Counted from the stretch's first letter, positions 18,774 to 27,317 are shown. The stretch is DNA of 64,000 nucleotides from Planococcus maritimus (GCF_001687625.2 NZ_CP016538.2:2448501-2512500); one strand, 5' to 3'. The notes: a model not told the origin generated them from the letters alone. Numbers and translations: made by a program.

Positions 18774-19694
18774 ATGAAAAAGAAACGCAAATGGCCCAAG
18801 TACTTATTGATAGGCTTTTTACTGTTATTGCTTGTCGGGGGCGTTTATGCCTATAACGTCTACTCGAACTTCTCGACAACGCTTGATACCATCCATGAGC
18901 CAGTCGACCGCAAGACCCCATCCGTCAAACGGACAGACATCGTTGAGTTTGATGAGAAAGATCCGTTTTCGGTGTTGCTACTCGGTGTCGACGAACGAGA
19001 AGACGACCGCGGACGATCCGATACGATGGTTGTCATGACCATCAATCCGGCTACACAATCGACGAAGATGGTATCGATCCCGCGTGACACATATACTGAA
19101 ATCGTAGGACGCGGCACAACAGACAAGATCAACCACGCCTATGCGTTCGGCGGCATTGAAATGTCGATGGACACGACAGAAAATCTTCTCGATATCCCAA
19201 TTGACTATGTCGTCCAAGTCAATATGGAAGGTTTTGAAGATATCGTCGATGCAGTCGATGGTGTCACGGTGAACAACTCCCTGGCATTCGATGGCTTCCA
19301 GGAAGGCGAAATCGACTTGAACGGTGAAGAAGCATTGGATTTCGTCCGTATGCGCTACGAGGATCCACGTGGCGACTTCGGACGTCAAGATCGTCAAAAA
19401 CAAGTAATCCAAGGCGTCATGAAAAAAGGCGTATCCATCAACAGTCTCTGGAACTACAAAGACATCTTTGATGCCCTCGGACAAAACGTTCGGACGAATA
19501 TGACCTTCGATGACATGGTCGATGTCCAACGCAATTATCAGGATGCTGTCATGAACGTTGACCAGATGATCGTCGAAGACGGGTACGGCGAAACCATCAA
19601 CGGCATTTGGTATTATATTATGGATGATGCAGAACTTGCGGAAATCCAATCGACGTTGAAAGAGCATCTGGAATTGAATGACGCCACCGAATAA
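18774..19694 (+). CDS. LytR-CpsA-Psr (LCP) family glycopolymer ligase
   Basis: A 306-residue protein with a basic N-terminus, one membrane segment (about 10-28) and an extracellular LCP domain. Conserved parts are DPFSVLLLGVDERE, DTMVVMTINP, VSIPRDTYTEI, KINHAYAFGG and ALDFVRMRYEDPRGDFGRQDRQ, with the Arg and Asp residues that bind the pyrophosphate of the lipid carrier. It probably attaches the polysaccharide or teichoic acid to peptidoglycan. It shares a transcript with the SGNH-like gene and ends at a strong terminator. Confidence 0.93.
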   Translation: MKKKRKWPKYLLIGFLLLLLVGGVYAYNVYSNFSTTLDTIHEPVDRKTPSVKRTDIVEFDEKDPFSVLLLGVDEREDDRGRSDTMVVMTINPATQSTKMVSIPRDTYTEIVGRGTTDKINHAYAFGGIEMSMDTTENLLDIPIDYVVQVNMEGFEDIVDAVDGVTVNNSLAFDGFQEGEIDLNGEEALDFVRMRYEDPRGDFGRQDRQKQVIQGVMKKGVSINSLWNYKDIFDALGQNVRTNMTFDDMVDVQRNYQDAVMNVDQMIVEDGYGETINGIWYYIMDDAELAEIQSTLKEHLELNDATE

Positions 19695-19699
19695 TAATG

Positions 19700-19748
19700 A
19701 AAACAGCTGCACCTATGCCTTATTTCAGGCTGGTGCAGCTGTTTTTTT
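19700..19748 (+). terminator. Terminator behind the LCP gene
   Basis: AAAACAGCTGCACC pairs with GGTGCAGCTGTTTT followed by Ts. The A-run on the other side means it could also act on the converging minus-strand gene. Confidence 0.9.
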
Positions 19749-19869
19749 ATTACGCAGTGGATGTATCTCCCTGTTGCTAGCTCAAAAGAAGCGTAGTTTG
19801 CGCTTTGGCTTTACCTTTCGCGATCGCTTCCACTTCTCTGTGTTTCCTGTGGCAAGGTTCCTACCAACT

Positions 19870-21006
19870 CTACTGAAGTTTGTCATTCGCCAAATTAATA
19901 AAATCTCTCATCACGACATCAATCTCAAATTGACGCGCTTTGAACTTACAGCGCTCTGCTGTTTTTCGGTAAACATTTTCTGATACTAGCAAATTTTTCA
20001 CCAACTCGCCTATTTCATACGTGTCCGGCGCTTCCCAATACGATTCGCCTACTTCATAAGGCGGCAGCTGGTAAAAAAAACCTTCTGATAAAGCTTCAGC
20101 GTCATTTGCCCGCGACGTGATTCCCGGAATCCCCAAACTGCAGGCTTGGATCATCACTGCTCCTGAACCGATAAAACAAAAACTGTCGCGCAGCACCTCT
20201 TCTAAGCGATCGGCATGGGGCTTCGAGTGAAGAAAGATGTGGTCTTTCGCTTCGGATTCCCGAATGCTTTTCCGTAACCGAGATTCGTCTGACCCGCTCC
20301 CGTATATATGGTAAGTGAACGCTGGATCGATTTGAATCAACTCTTCCATCAATTCAATGACTTGCGCATAATGGGTTGTAAACGCTTGAATGGCTCCGAC
20401 TGAGACGATACGCCTTGAATGCGAACTGCCGTAATCCGATTCCGGTGCTGCTTGTTCAATTGGTGGTGGCATGAATTGTTCCGGTACTTCGGTCTCGAGT
20501 GCACGCGCAGTGTAGCGACGGACCGTTGGGTTCATGAACACCAATTTCTGATGGAAGTCCTTGTCGATTGTCTTTAACGCACGGATAATTTTCTTATTGC
20601 GTTCAAGCTTATACAATTCGGGCTGATAGACGCCTGATAAGCGGACGTGTGCCGGCAAGGCGTATGACAACAGCAAACTCGACGGACTGAACGAATAGGC
20701 CAAATCGTATTTCTCTGAACGTACGAGTTGGTTGAACACCGATAAGGCGAGCGGCGGTTCTTTGCCATTTTCACGGACAATGACTTTCAGCCCGTCGATT
20801 TGTTGGAGATGCTTTAATAGCGGGCCGCCGCCGCTATAGAGATAGACGCTTACTTGGTAGCCATTATCCGACAGCCACCGTGCCATGCGGACAATTAAGG
20901 CTTCAACGCCCCCCGCTTTCATATGTTTATGAATAAGGGCGATTTTTTGGAGCCGTCCGTTTGCTTTATACGTATTTGGTTGGTTAATCGCTTCATCTGA
21001 AATCAT
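19870..21006 (-). CDS. Glycosyltransferase (GT4-like)
   Basis: A roughly 378-residue GT-B protein. The N-terminal domain has KIALIHKHMKAGGVEALIVRMARWL, with the GGVE motif typical of GT4 enzymes. The C-terminal domain has VSVGAIQAFTTHYAQVIELMEEL and AVMIQACSLGIPGITSRANDAEALSEG. It probably belongs with the polysaccharide genes although it lies beyond the LCP gene. The second ATG (21006) has a GAGGTG box, rather close; the first ATG (21018) has none. It follows the epimerase gene by 36 bp, so both may be one operon. Confidence 0.8.
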   Translation of the reverse strand: MISDEAINQPNTYKANGRLQKIALIHKHMKAGGVEALIVRMARWLSDNGYQVSVYLYSGGGPLLKHLQQIDGLKVIVRENGKEPPLALSVFNQLVRSEKYDLAYSFSPSSLLLSYALPAHVRLSGVYQPELYKLERNKKIIRALKTIDKDFHQKLVFMNPTVRRYTARALETEVPEQFMPPPIEQAAPESDYGSSHSRRIVSVGAIQAFTTHYAQVIELMEELIQIDPAFTYHIYGSGSDESRLRKSIRESEAKDHIFLHSKPHADRLEEVLRDSFCFIGSGAVMIQACSLGIPGITSRANDAEALSEGFFYQLPPYEVGESYWEAPDTYEIGELVKNLLVSENVYRKTAERCKFKARQFEIDVVMRDFINLANDKLQ

Positions 21007-21042
21007 GGGACACCTCATGGCAACTGTCGTTTGTCTTGCGTG

Positions 21043-22062
21043 TCATACTACTTCCCAGATTCGTTTTTTGGAAAGCATCCACTCGATTGTTTCTTGGATT
21101 CCCCGATCAACATCGGTCTTAGGAGTAAACTCGAGTTGCTGATTCAATTTGTCAGCAACTACCGCAAAACGGTGAGGCGCCTTGCCCCCTCCTGCCGGTT
21201 CCACAAAGCGGATGCGGCTTCGGTAGCTATCATTTCCCGGGAAATGACGGTCGAGCGTTTTACAAAGGCGTTCAACAATTTCGAGTGTCTTGAGCGGAGT
21301 ACCTGCCGCAAGATACGTTTCTCCCGCATTCCCTAAATGGAAAACAGTATCCGCCGCACGCCAAAAATCATCGATATATAGCCAGTCGTGGACGTCTTCG
21401 CCACCCGAATACACCGGAATGGTGCTGCCGGAGAGTGCTTTTTGCATAATAATCGGAATGAGCTTATCGTCTTGCTGATGAGGCCCAAACACATTCGTTG
21501 CCTGCAAAATGACCGTATCCATCCCGTAGCTTTCGTGGAATCCGCTAACCATCAGTTCCGAACTCGCCTTGCTTGCGGCATACGGGCTGATTGGGTCGTA
21601 TTTATGCGTCTCATCTGCAAACCCCTCAGCTCTCGGCCCGTAGACTTGATCTGTCGAAATATGCAAAAAGCGTGAAGCGGCAAAACCGGCTTTCGATTCA
21701 TAAGGACCGTTCATCCAATGCTTGCGAGCAGCATCAAGTACATGGAATGTGCCGAGTACATTGGTCTCTGCGAAGAGGCCCGGATTACGTTTCGATTCGC
21801 CGACATGCGTTTGGGCCGCAAAATGAGCGACCTCGCTAATATCGTACTGTTCGAATACTTGCTCGACCGCCTCGTTATTGCGGATATCAACCTGGTGAAA
21901 CGCATAGCGTTTGCAAGCCAGCAATGGCCTTAATAACTCCGGGACACATTCCGCTTCGTGGTCAATCGCCACTATTTGATAGGCCGGATACTTAGTCAAC
22001 AATTCATGGATAAAGCGCGAACCTAAAAAACCGTTCCCTCCCGTCACCAACATCGTTCTCAT
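21043..22062 (-). CDS. NAD-dependent sugar nucleotide epimerase/dehydratase, RmlB-like
   Basis: A 339-residue extended SDR: MLVTGGNGFLGSRFIHELL, HFAAQTHVGESKRNP, HISTDQVYGP, the YAASKAS catalytic pair, then VHDWLYIDDFWRA. The layout matches dTDP-glucose 4,6-dehydratases, but their catalytic STDEVYG is STDQVYG here, a Glu to Gln change, so it may not be a dehydratase. The ATG at 22062 has a GGGAGAG box; the longer frame from 22113 lacks one. It probably supplies a sugar nucleotide to the glycosyltransferase encoded next to it. Confidence 0.8.
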   Translation of the reverse strand: MRTMLVTGGNGFLGSRFIHELLTKYPAYQIVAIDHEAECVPELLRPLLACKRYAFHQVDIRNNEAVEQVFEQYDISEVAHFAAQTHVGESKRNPGLFAETNVLGTFHVLDAARKHWMNGPYESKAGFAASRFLHISTDQVYGPRAEGFADETHKYDPISPYAASKASSELMVSGFHESYGMDTVILQATNVFGPHQQDDKLIPIIMQKALSGSTIPVYSGGEDVHDWLYIDDFWRAADTVFHLGNAGETYLAAGTPLKTLEIVERLCKTLDRHFPGNDSYRSRIRFVEPAGGGKAPHRFAVVADKLNQQLEFTPKTDVDRGIQETIEWMLSKKRIWEVV

Positions 22063-22113
22063 AGTTGATCGCTCTCCCTTTCCACTTTTTTGAAATTTCG
22101 AAACGATTCTCAT

Positions 22114-22500
22114 CCCGCCTCACCTCTCCCGCCGTTTTCTCTATGTTAGTAGACGGAAGTTAAATTCAAGTTAAACTTGGATTTATAATAGTGGTTTGAT
22201 TATACAGAATTTTTAGGTATTAAGAAATGATTTTTATAAATTTATATAGACTTTAGTTATAATTATCCTAAAATACTATCTAATTTAATGATAATTCGTT
22301 AATTTTTTTCGCTAAATATGCTCCTCAAAGTATAGTTCTTTTGTTTAAACTGTTTTTTGTATAAGAAATTAACTAAAAAGAATTAGAAAAGTGATAATCG
22401 GGCTGATTGATAATCGATCAATAATACAGAAGAAAGCCTAGTTAGATATGTTATGGTTGGTCAAAAGAAAGGGGCGTTGACGTATCGAATTATCGATTAT
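22114..22500. other. AT-rich intergenic region
   Basis: AT-rich sequence between the epimerase gene start and a small rightward open frame. No gene, clear terminator or RNA was recognised. It must hold the promoter of the epimerase-glycosyltransferase pair. Confidence 0.4.
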
Positions 22501-22501
22501 T

Positions 22502-22756
22502 ATGTTTATCCTGTTAGTAGGCGGCGCACTGATTACAGGGGCTTTGGCCGCCACCGTGTTTATGGGTGTTTACCGAAAGTCTAGACGCGGCGGCGTATTG
22601 GTAGGTACGCTGCTTGTTCTTTGGATTGTCTATCAGATGGTCACGCTGTCTACTATTACCGTGCCACTTACTGTGACGGTGTTTGTGATTTATCTCTTTT
22701 TCGGGGTCGCGACGTATTGGAAGTTGAGATCTGACGGGGTTATTGCTAAGGGATAG
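22502..22756 (+). CDS. Small membrane protein, unknown
   Basis: An 84-residue frame with three hydrophobic segments separated by short basic loops (VYRKSRRGG, YWKLRSDG), which is protein-like and typical of a small integral membrane protein. The ribosome binding site is the weak point: a GGGG run lies about 25 bases before the ATG and a stop codon lies in frame at 22478. No family was recognised. The region downstream is filled with repeats. Confidence 0.5.
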   Translation: MFILLVGGALITGALAATVFMGVYRKSRRGGVLVGTLLVLWIVYQMVTLSTITVPLTVTVFVIYLFFGVATYWKLRSDGVIAKG

Positions 22757-22821
22757 ATCTCTTGTGGTTGCTATCTACTATAGATAGCTAGTTAGTTAGA
22801 TGAGACCTGTTCGAGCTGGGG

Positions 22822-22927
22822 CGGCTGTTTGCGGAATAGCGGTGTTTGTTTGCAGAATCGTAGCGTTTGTTTGCGGAATTGTAGAGTTTGTTTGTGAAAG
22901 TGCAGCATTTGTTTGCGGAATCGTAGT
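22822..22927 (+). repeat. Tandem repeat, five units of 21 bp
   Basis: The core TTTGCGGAAT (or a close variant) recurs at 22828, 22849, 22870, 22891 and 22912, exactly 21 bp apart. The unit is roughly GTTTGTTTGCGGAATCGTAG. The same unit occurs singly at 23081, just before the first hairpin element, so this array is linked to that repeat family. It is not in a recognised gene. Confidence 0.85.
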
Positions 22928-23105
22928 GTCCACTTGGGATTGAGCTACTTTTGGATTTCACTGTCTTGAGAGAGACAGTCTGAATTCGATGACCATCTTA
23001 CATCGGTGGGGTAGCTTGCTCAGTGCTTGTTGTTTACCCTAGATAGTTAGGTAGATAAGAACTATTCGAGTTGGGGTTCCGTTTGCGGAATCGCAGTCGC
23101 CGCTT

Positions 23106-23181
23106 GGGGTTGAGCTTTCGCAATAAGTCAGGAAGAACGACTGTCTTATGGCTTCGCTTCACCCTGGGCGCGGAACTACTT
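23106..23181 (+). repeat. 76-bp hairpin element, copy A
   Basis: A 76-bp unit starting GGGGTTGAGCTTTCG and ending GGAACTACTT, preceded by CCGCTT. The centre forms a hairpin (AATAAG at 23122 with CTTAT at 23145). It is weaker than copies B and C. An outer stem pairs GGGTTGAGC with GCTTCACCC. It matches copies at 23327 and 26025. Confidence 0.8.
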
Positions 23182-23326
23182 TTACTGAGCATTGTATTTA
23201 TCGAATCAGACTGGATTTGTTCAGTCTGTTGCATCGACTGGGGAGGTCGCTTAGTTAGACAGGCTTATGTTACTTGCTAGGCGGGAATGGTCGATGCATA
23301 TGCTGGTAGAGTCGCAGTCGCCGCTT

Positions 23327-23402
23327 AGGGTTGAGCTTTCGCCATAAGCCAGGAAGAACGCCTGTCTTATGGCTTCGCTTCACCCTTGGCGCGGAACTGC
23401 TT
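23327..23402 (+). repeat. 76-bp hairpin element, copy B (filled site)
   Basis: The same 76-bp unit, bounded by CCGCTT before it and ending in CTGCTT. The central stem is GCCATAAG (23341) with CTTATGGC (23365), enclosing CAGG/CCTG. The homologous sequence at 26241-26250 lacks exactly these bases, so this is a filled site and that one an empty site. Confidence 0.85.
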
Positions 23403-23554
23403 GGAGATTTCGCTGAGCATTGATAGTGAGGTGCGATTGGTTCGATAGTTTTCACACGCCTGTATCAACGCTTAGGTTTTGGTTGATTCTCTTAAATTCT
23501 TTCTTCCGCTGCAATTTATACCAATCACCTCTCCGCTATCATGATAGAGATGTA

Positions 23555-23670
23555 GCGAAAGGTGGTGACGCTGGAGGGATCAGGACGAGCTGAAGACCCT
23601 GGACTGAGCATAGCGAGGGAAGCAGCTGAAGCCGCACCCCTCAGCAAGCTTCCGCCTGCAGCGGAATCTC
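23555..23670 (+). repeat. GC-rich intergenic repeat, copy R1
   Basis: A repeat beginning GGTGGTGACGCTGGAGGGAT and ending in CTGCAGCGGAATCTC. Key parts are GCTGAAGACCCTGGA and CTCAGCAAGCTTCCGCCTGC. It is nearly the same as R2 (26398-26516) and of the same type as R3 and R7, and inverted relative to R4, R5 and R6. It is not coding. Confidence 0.85.
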
Positions 23671-23696
23671 TCTGCTACCTCTTATAGAAAACAAAA

Positions 23697-23730
23697 AAAC
23701 AGACCCGAGAAAAAATCTCGGGTCTGTTTT
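23697..23730 (-). terminator. Terminator of the 5'-nucleotidase gene
   Basis: AAACAGACCCGAGA pairs with TCTCGGGTCTGTTT around an A5 loop, with T-runs on either strand. It ends 5 bp before the stop of the nucleotidase gene. Confidence 0.9.
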
Positions 23731-23734
23731 GCGT

Positions 23735-25753
23735 TTACTGGATCGTGTAGCCATATTTCGCGAAGCCGTTTTGTGTCACTGCGATATACTGGATCGCTGG
23801 CTCGCGTTCTGCCAAACTTTTCGCTGAGTTCGATGTTTCGAACACCAGGTTCGGGTTGCCTGCGACTGGCGCAAACTGCCAGTTGCCGTCTGCCGATGGG
23901 TCGATCGTGCCGGCATCCAAAATGTAGTCTTGGAGCACTTGGCGGTTCTCATACGCAAAGTCGATTGATTCCGTCGCATTGCGGACACCTGGGAAGTTGC
24001 CGCTCGCACGGTAGTTATTCGTCACGACCAGGAATTCCTGGTTCGGGTCAATTGCTGCCCCTTCGTATTGAAGGTTTTCGATGCGTTCAGCACTTCCGTT
24101 GACCACTGCGCCTTCCCCGTCATATTTCGCCGGTTTGGTAATGTTGATGTCGTACGTAACACCATCGATGACATCAAAATTATACGTGCGGTAGTTATCG
24201 TCGATGAATCGCTGTTCGCCTGTCGCAGCCGTGTCGATTTGCTTGAACTGGCCAGCTGACATTTCGAGCCATTCTTTGACGTCTGCGCCTGTCAGTTTCA
24301 AGACGAAGACGGTGTTGTCGTAGACGTAGAGGTCTGCGACGTTTTTAATGGCGATTTCGCCGGTTTCGATATTGGTGTAATAATCGCCGCCGTTACGCCC
24401 GCCAGCTTTAAATGGTGCCGCAGCGGACAGTAGTGGCAAATCGGCATTAGCCGTTCCAGCGATTTGCTGCTCGGCGTACCATAGTTGTGCGTTGTTGACG
24501 ATCTGCACAGATGGGTCATCTTGCACGAGTGAGAAATAGCTATTAATCGGAGCTGTCGTTTCGCCGACAGGGCTGCGGATGTATTCCACTGTGCCTTCAT
24601 GCGTTTCTTTCACTGCTTCGATTACTTGCTCTGCTACTTCATCCGTCGTGGAATCGATGGCGCGCAGTTCTGCTTCGCCATTCGTGATACGCCATTTCTT
24701 GCCGCGCGGCTCGAGCGTCAAATCGATGACGCCAAGATGGCTACCAAATTTACCAGGCATGACAACCGGGACACCGTTGATCGTGCCTTTTTCTTGGTCG
24801 ACATTTTCAAGGTCGCCGAACGATCCCGGGAAGACGTCGTGGTTATGTCCGGTGATGATCGCATCCACGCCTTCCACTTCGGTCAATTGATACGTGATGT
24901 CGTCTTCTTTATCGGTATGGACTTCATCGCCCATTCCTGAGTGGGACAGGACGACCACCACATCCGCTCCCGCTTTTTTCACTTCCGGAATGAATTTCTC
25001 CACCGTATCCGCTGCATCTTCTGCAATGACTTCGCCTTCAAGATGCGCACGGTCCCAGCTCATGATGCCAGGCGCTACAACGCCGATGACGCCGACTTGA
25101 ATCGTGTGCTTTTTGCCTTTACGGTCCGTCACCTTTTTGTCCATGATCGTATACGGCGTGAAACGGTTCTCACCTGTTTCTGCGTCATAGACATTGGCGT
25201 TGAGTACTGGGAAATCCGCTTCTTCTAATGCATTGTCGAGATAGTCGAGGCCGAAGTTGAACTCGTGATTGCCGAGTGTCGATGCATCAAAATCGAGCGA
25301 TTCGAGTGCGGCGTATGCCGGATGCAATTCGTCGTCTTCTAACGGGTCGACGTTGACTTTGTAGCCGCCGAACGGAGTGCCTTGGATCAAGTCGCCGTTA
25401 TCGAACAACAAACTGTTCGGGTTTTCTTCGCGTGCGTCTTCGATCAAAACGCCGGTTTTCGCAAGCGATAATGAATTGGATTTAGCGTCACGGTAGTAAT
25501 CGTAGTTGACGAAGTTTGTATGTAAATCAGAGGTGCCGAGAATCTGTAGTTCTACTTCTTTCGGTTTGCCGCCATTCTTTTTCCATTTGTCCATGCGTTC
25601 TTTGTAGCTTTGCCCGTTGCCTTTCACGGTTTTGGGCACTTTGTCTTTCACCACTTCGTGATAATCCCCTGCAGCAATCGCCGGAGCCCCTGCTGTTAAA
25701 CTGCCAAGCGCAAGCACCGAAGCGGCGAGCGTCAAGGATAGTTTCTTGCTCAT
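23735..25753 (-). CDS. Secreted 5'-nucleotidase / 2',3'-cyclic nucleotide phosphodiesterase
   Basis: A 672-residue exported metallophosphoesterase. Residues 1-28 are a signal peptide (MSKKLSLTLAASVLALG, cut after AIA). The N-terminal catalytic domain has GTSDLHTNF, DNGDLIQG, GNHEFNFGLDYL, SHSGMG and GHNHDVFPG, the metal ligands of the family. The C-terminal 5'-nucleotidase domain follows (NAQLWYAEQQ, AAPFKAGGRNGGDYY). It releases phosphate and nucleosides from extracellular nucleotides. The ATG at 25753 has a GAGGAG box, unlike the longer frame from 25846. Repeat modules flank the gene on both sides. Confidence 0.93.
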   Translation of the reverse strand: MSKKLSLTLAASVLALGSLTAGAPAIAAGDYHEVVKDKVPKTVKGNGQSYKERMDKWKKNGGKPKEVELQILGTSDLHTNFVNYDYYRDAKSNSLSLAKTGVLIEDAREENPNSLLFDNGDLIQGTPFGGYKVNVDPLEDDELHPAYAALESLDFDASTLGNHEFNFGLDYLDNALEEADFPVLNANVYDAETGENRFTPYTIMDKKVTDRKGKKHTIQVGVIGVVAPGIMSWDRAHLEGEVIAEDAADTVEKFIPEVKKAGADVVVVLSHSGMGDEVHTDKEDDITYQLTEVEGVDAIITGHNHDVFPGSFGDLENVDQEKGTINGVPVVMPGKFGSHLGVIDLTLEPRGKKWRITNGEAELRAIDSTTDEVAEQVIEAVKETHEGTVEYIRSPVGETTAPINSYFSLVQDDPSVQIVNNAQLWYAEQQIAGTANADLPLLSAAAPFKAGGRNGGDYYTNIETGEIAIKNVADLYVYDNTVFVLKLTGADVKEWLEMSAGQFKQIDTAATGEQRFIDDNYRTYNFDVIDGVTYDINITKPAKYDGEGAVVNGSAERIENLQYEGAAIDPNQEFLVVTNNYRASGNFPGVRNATESIDFAYENRQVLQDYILDAGTIDPSADGNWQFAPVAGNPNLVFETSNSAKSLAEREPAIQYIAVTQNGFAKYGYTIQ

Positions 25754-25793
25754 CTGTCCATCTCCTCTTTGTTCATAATGGTCAAGCAGATTC

Positions 25794-25799
25794 ATTATA
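25794..25799 (-). promoter_or_regulatory. -10 box of the 5'-nucleotidase gene
   Basis: The minus strand reads TATAAT about 40 bases before the ATG. A -35 at 17 bp (TTCTAT) is poor. The position fits the single gene transcript. Confidence 0.45.
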
Positions 25800-26024
25800 C
25801 TACTTCGGAATTCGGAATAGAATGCGTTTACATAAAATTGCATCAATTGTAATATGCTTTACCTTTTGGACAAGTTTTGAAGAAGTCATGAGGGACAATT
25901 GGTCATGCAGGCGGGGATAGTTATTTGATTCGTTTTGTGAGATGGATGGTTGTTGCTGGCTCTGGATAGTTACATGAGAAGGAGTTGAGGTTGGTGTGTG
26001 GTGGTGAAATCGCAGTGTCCGCTT

Positions 26025-26100
26025 GGGGTTGAGCTTTCGCCATAAGCCAGGAAGAGCGCTTGTCTTATGGCTTCGCTTCACCCTTGGCGCGGAACTGCTT
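26025..26100 (+). repeat. 76-bp hairpin element, copy C
   Basis: The third 76-bp copy, preceded by CCGCTT and ending in CTGCTT. The stem GCCATAAG (26039) pairs with CTTATGGC (26064) and the inner CAGG with CTTG through one G-U pair. Confidence 0.85.
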
Positions 26101-26397
26101 ATACAGATCATTGTATTAATCGAATAAGACTGGATTTGTTCAGTCTGTTGCATCGACTGGCTAGGTCGCTTAGTCGGACATGCTTATGTAACTTGCTGGG
26201 TGGAAATGGTCGGATGCATGTGCTTGTAGAGTCGCAGTGTCCGCTTGGAGATTCCATTGAGAAACAATAGTCACATGCGATAGGGTTTGTAGTTTTCATA
26301 CTGCAGTCTCTAAGCTTATTTGTTTGGATGATTCGCTAAAGTTGTTTTCTTCCGCTGCACTATAGAAAGATGGTGTCCCCACTATATTGATAGAGAT

Positions 26398-26516
26398 GTA
26401 GCGTAAGGCGGGGACGCTGGAGGGATCAGGACGAGCTGAAGACCCTGGACTGAAGCGTAGCGAAGGAAGCGGCTGAAGCCGGCCCCCTCAGCAAGCTTCC
26501 GCCTGCAGCGGAATCT
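26398..26516 (+). repeat. GC-rich intergenic repeat, copy R2
   Basis: Near-identical to R1: GGGGACGCTGGAGGGATCAG, GCTGAAGACCCTGGACTGA, CTCAGCAAGCTTCCGCCTGC. It closes the right-hand long module. Confidence 0.85.
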
Positions 26517-26565
26517 CCACGCCCTAAAACTACTTTGAACAAAAATCTCCAAAACAAAAAGCCCT

Positions 26566-26639
26566 ACAGAATGGTATTGCTCCCTTAAAGTTAGAGTTCA
26601 CATCTAACTTTTGGGGTGCACTACCAATACGGGGCTTTT
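26566..26639 (-). terminator. Nested hairpin, terminator of the lipoprotein gene or IS-end relic
   Basis: An outer stem (AAAAGCCC with GGGGCTTTT) encloses an inner one (AAAGTTAGA with TCTAACTTT). On the minus strand it follows the lipoprotein stop and ends in T-rich sequence, so it can terminate that gene. The segment reading TGCACCCCAAAAGTTAGA on the minus strand resembles, from memory, ends of IS150-group insertion sequences, but there is no transposase here. Confidence 0.5.
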
Positions 26640-26654
26640 CTACATTCTCGCTAT

Positions 26655-27074
26655 TTATAGATCTGTTTGTAAAATCTCTTTCAAATCTTGTGTCTGTTCG
26701 GCCGTTAGCCGGAAGAATTCTTGGTTTTCTTTATGGGATAGGACATTGCGTTCGTTGGACATGATGGCACGGCCGTTGTCGCGGTACCAGACGAAGCGGC
26801 GGACTTCCTGCACGCCGTCTTCGGGCCGATCGATCGTGAACACGGCTTGCGGTTCGATGGACAAGCGGTCGAATGACTCTACTTCGGTTTCGTTATGGAG
26901 GATGGAACGGAGTGTAACAATCGAAGCGCGGTCATTGATGTCTTTTTTGAACAAGACACCTTCCGTGATTCCGTCCGTGAACGGCACCCCGACGCGAATG
27001 ACTTCGTTACTTGAACATGCCGATAAGAAAATCGCTATCGCTGCGATGATTCCCAGCACAATCGACTTTTTCAT
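26655..27074 (-). CDS. Lipoprotein of unknown function
   Basis: A 139-residue protein with a typical lipoprotein signal: MKKSIVLGIIAAIAIFLSACSS, lipobox LSAC with Cys 20. The mature domain (RVGVPFTDGITEGVLFKKDI, EVRRFVWYRDNGRAIM) has alternating beta-like segments and no recognised motif. It would be attached to the outer face of the membrane. It stands alone between the repeat region and the acyltransferase gene, both on the minus strand; a 240-bp gap suggests its own promoter. Confidence 0.8.
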   Translation of the reverse strand: MKKSIVLGIIAAIAIFLSACSSNEVIRVGVPFTDGITEGVLFKKDINDRASIVTLRSILHNETEVESFDRLSIEPQAVFTIDRPEDGVQEVRRFVWYRDNGRAIMSNERNVLSHKENQEFFRLTAEQTQDLKEILQTDL

Positions 27075-27317
27075 GTTATCACCCCTTCCTATCCATAATC
27101 CCGGTGCAACTTACAATTAAATACAGCTTATCATGATATCTTCACCAATACGACTCTTTCTATCAAATTCATCAAATTTTTAATTACCTATCAACCGTAC
27201 ACAATGACACATTAATCACTCTCTGCTTCACTAAAGGAGTTACATAGGTACAGACGACAAAAATCGACAATATCTTTTGTCCTAGTTTCATCGATTTCAT
27301 TTAGTTAACCGGCTAGC

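Larger units (their letters stand above)
23089..23670 (+). repeat. Long repeat module, left copy
   Basis: This block, holding hairpin copies A and B and R1, is repeated in the same order at 26009-26516 with many substitutions. Shared landmarks include GACTGGATTTGTTCAGTCTG and GGTCGCTTAGT. The two blocks flank the 5'-nucleotidase gene as direct repeats. The left copy has one extra hairpin unit. Confidence 0.8.
26009..26516 (+). repeat. Long repeat module, right copy
   Basis: Homologue of 23089-23670 in the same orientation, with hairpin copy C at its left end, the GACTGGATTTGTTCAGTCTG landmark near 26130, an empty hairpin site at 26246/26247 and R2 at its right end. Confidence 0.8.

Noticed and set aside
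18978-19712. 244-codon minus-strand frame
   Set aside because: It is antisense to the LCP gene, which has clear family motifs and signals.
23034-26153. Minus-strand frames at 23034-23234, 23270-23455 and 25800-26153 with a shared segment SSSAPRVKRSHKT
   Set aside because: They lie over the hairpin elements; the shared peptide is just the translation of the repeated DNA, and starts lack ribosome binding sites.
26566-26639. Complete insertion sequence
   Set aside because: No transposase frame is present on either side.
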